Part shown: one piece after another, positions 62,925-64,000 of the stretch | How the letters are laid out: each line of letters opens with the position of its first letter | How positions within the stretch are numbered: the first letter of the stretch is position 1 | Assembly: GCF_027409185.1 (NCBI RefSeq) | Contig: NC_084478.1 | Coordinates: forward strand, 80,149,624 to 80,213,623 | DNA from: Cynocephalus volans | Lineage: Eukaryota; Chordata; Mammalia; Dermoptera; Cynocephalidae | Direction: 5' to 3' | DNA length: 64,000 bases | Position numbers and translations under genes: made by a program | The notes under the pieces: model-generated | What the model saw: only the letters and a program-made list of their open reading frames with translations | What the model was told of the DNA's origin: nothing | The model's database searches: none

Positions 62925-63019
62925 ATTGTAACACCAAGGTCAAGGGTTTGGATCCCCATACTGGCCAGACTTAAAAAAAAAAAAAAAAAAAAAAAAAAGG
63001 AAGAAAGAAAAGAAAATTA
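62925..63019 (+). mobile_element. tRNA-Ile-derived SINE, 5'-truncated
   Basis: 'attgtaacaccaaggtcaag' and 'ggtttggatccccatactgg' form the 3' half of the SINE with a long A tail that turns to GAAA repeats. Near-identical ACTTAGGTG lies just before (62914-62922) and after it (about 63020-63028). Confidence 0.85.
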
Positions 63020-63034
63020 CTTAGGTGGATGAAA

Positions 63035-63280
63035 GGAAAGGAGACTGTGTTTATGGAGCACCCAGTATGTGCCAGATTTAGTGCTAAATTAAGCACTGAC
63101 ATACATAATCTCAGTACTAGCAAGGTAGCTATTATACCCATATTTGTAGATGAGGAAGAAATGGAAGTTCAGAGAGGTTAAGTACTATGCTCAAAGGCTG
63201 CACAGTTTAAAATTGCAGAGCTAGAATTAAAACCTAGGCTTTTCCTAATCCAAAATCTGTGCTGTTTCCTCTGTACCAAA
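63035..63280 (-). repeat. MIR SINE, antisense
   Basis: 'cccagtatgtgccagattta', 'gaagttcagagaggttaagt' and 'ctgtgctgtttcctctgtac' match antisense MIR. Confidence 0.85.
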
Positions 63281-63372
63281 GTAACCACTCTATGCTGTCT
63301 TAGGAAGTGTTTCAGGACATGGGGGGTGGGGTGGGGGTGAGGAGCTCAGTATGATATGAAAATGTCCCTAAA

Positions 63373-63500
63373 GTACTGGCCAGGTGCAAAAAAGGAAGGA
63401 AGGAAGGAAGGAAGAAGGAAGGAAGGAAGGAAGGAAGGAAGGAAGGAAAGAAGGAAGGAAGGAAGGAAGGAAGGAAGGAAGGAAAGAAGGAAGGAAGAAA
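63373..63500 (+). mobile_element. SINE stub with (GGAA)n tail and 15-bp duplication
   Basis: Only about 17 bases of SINE 3' sequence (GTACTGGCCAGGTGCAAAA) remain, followed by a (GGAA)n microsatellite of about 100 bases. The perfect 15-bp duplication GAAAATGTCCCTAAA at 63358-63372 and 63501-63515 shows it arrived by retroposition. Confidence 0.8.
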
Positions 63501-63515
63501 GAAAATGTCCCTAAA

Positions 63516-63924
63516 TACTAACCTGCTAGAAAACAAAATGTGTGTTTGGGACCCCTAAAGTTAAGAGAGAGAAATAGGGGAAACTGAGGAAGGGGCTGCC
63601 CTGTGCTCAGACAGTCAGGGAAGGGCAGTCTTGGGGGGAAGGCCCCTCCTGGGATCTCTGTCTGGAGCAGGATCCAGAAAATGTCCATCCCTGGGAAATG
63701 AAGCAATCTGGGGAGTGCAAGGAAGACAGAGAGAAATAGTTACTCAGACCCCCATCCTCCAAATTCCTAAATCAAGATAAACTCTTGAAATTTTCTCCCT
63801 TTCCCTTAACCTTAGGGGTCCCAAATACTTTGTTTCCCAGGAGTCTCCCCTCACCACCCCCCTTTCTGTTTCTGCTCCAGCTTCTATTCAAGGGAGAAAG
63901 CCTTTCATTCCTTAATTAGAGATT
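63516..63924. other. Intergenic, nothing recognised
   Basis: No repeat or gene that I can support. Confidence 0.5.
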
Positions 63925-64000
63925 CTTTTTTTTCTTCTTTGGCAGCTGGCCGTTACAGGGATCTGGACCCTTGACCTTGGTGTTATAACACTGCACTCTA
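63925..64000 (-). mobile_element. tRNA-Ile-derived SINE, antisense, cut by window end
   Basis: 'tttggcagctggccgttaca', 'gggatctggacccttgacct' and 'tggtgttataacactgcact' form a SINE 3' half on the minus strand; its head lies beyond the window. Confidence 0.88.

Noticed and set aside
63312-63536. Minus-strand frame of repeated Phe/Leu/Pro/Ser
   Set aside because: Translation of the (GGAA)n microsatellite.

Overview
This is a stretch of a placental-mammal genome, almost certainly from the X chromosome. It holds the last five coding exons of NLGN3 (neuroligin-3) at the left and the whole short gene GJB1 (connexin-32) at the right, both on the + strand. That is the order known for human Xq13.1 (NLGN3 then GJB1). 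Reading the five NLGN3 exons together reproduces residues 173 to 848 of an 848-residue neuroligin-3 with all splice phases consistent. GJB1 gives an uninterrupted 283-residue connexin.

Organism: the young SINEs are tRNA-Ile-like monomers and dimers ending in A-rich tails and flanked by clean target-site duplications. I see no Alu, B1/B2, carnivore or ruminant SINEs. Dimeric tRNA-Ile SINEs are the hallmark of colugos (Dermoptera, CYN family), so a colugo such as Galeopterus is my best guess (about 0.6). This is inference from memory of the families, not a database search.

Layout: 1-14723 is NLGN3 exons and introns, with a CA-rich low-complexity tract at 4.3-5.5 kb, a small minisatellite near 9.3 kb and degenerate repeats at 10.6-11.7 kb. 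The NLGN3 3' UTR runs to about 15.85 kb. From 15.9 to 51 kb is an intergenic stretch of about 35 kb filled mainly by mobile elements: a convergent pair of ancient CR1/L3 LINE remnants (19.1-21.4 kb), antisense L2 blocks, MIRs, a full-length but dead L1 with a 15-bp duplication (29.36-35.18 kb), an endogenous-retrovirus relic with LTR (about 35.9-37.07 kb), an antisense L1-like retroposon with about 80-bp internal repeats (38.1-39.9 kb), and many tRNA-Ile SINEs. From about 51.2 kb the GJB1 control region begins: a probable liver-type promoter and exon 1A (HNF1-like sites at 51.19-51.24 kb, donor at 51396), then the neural promoter P2 with SOX-type sites, TATA-like box and exon 1B (56.34-56.53 kb), and the coding exon with its 3' UTR (56.88-58.39 kb). 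The final 5.6 kb is intergenic, with more MIR, L2 and SINE copies.

The two genes do not form an operon or pathway. NLGN3 encodes a postsynaptic adhesion protein and GJB1 a gap-junction channel of liver and myelinating Schwann cells; they are neighbours by synteny. I found no novel gene system. The more unusual content is in the repeat architecture and in the GJB1 5' regions.
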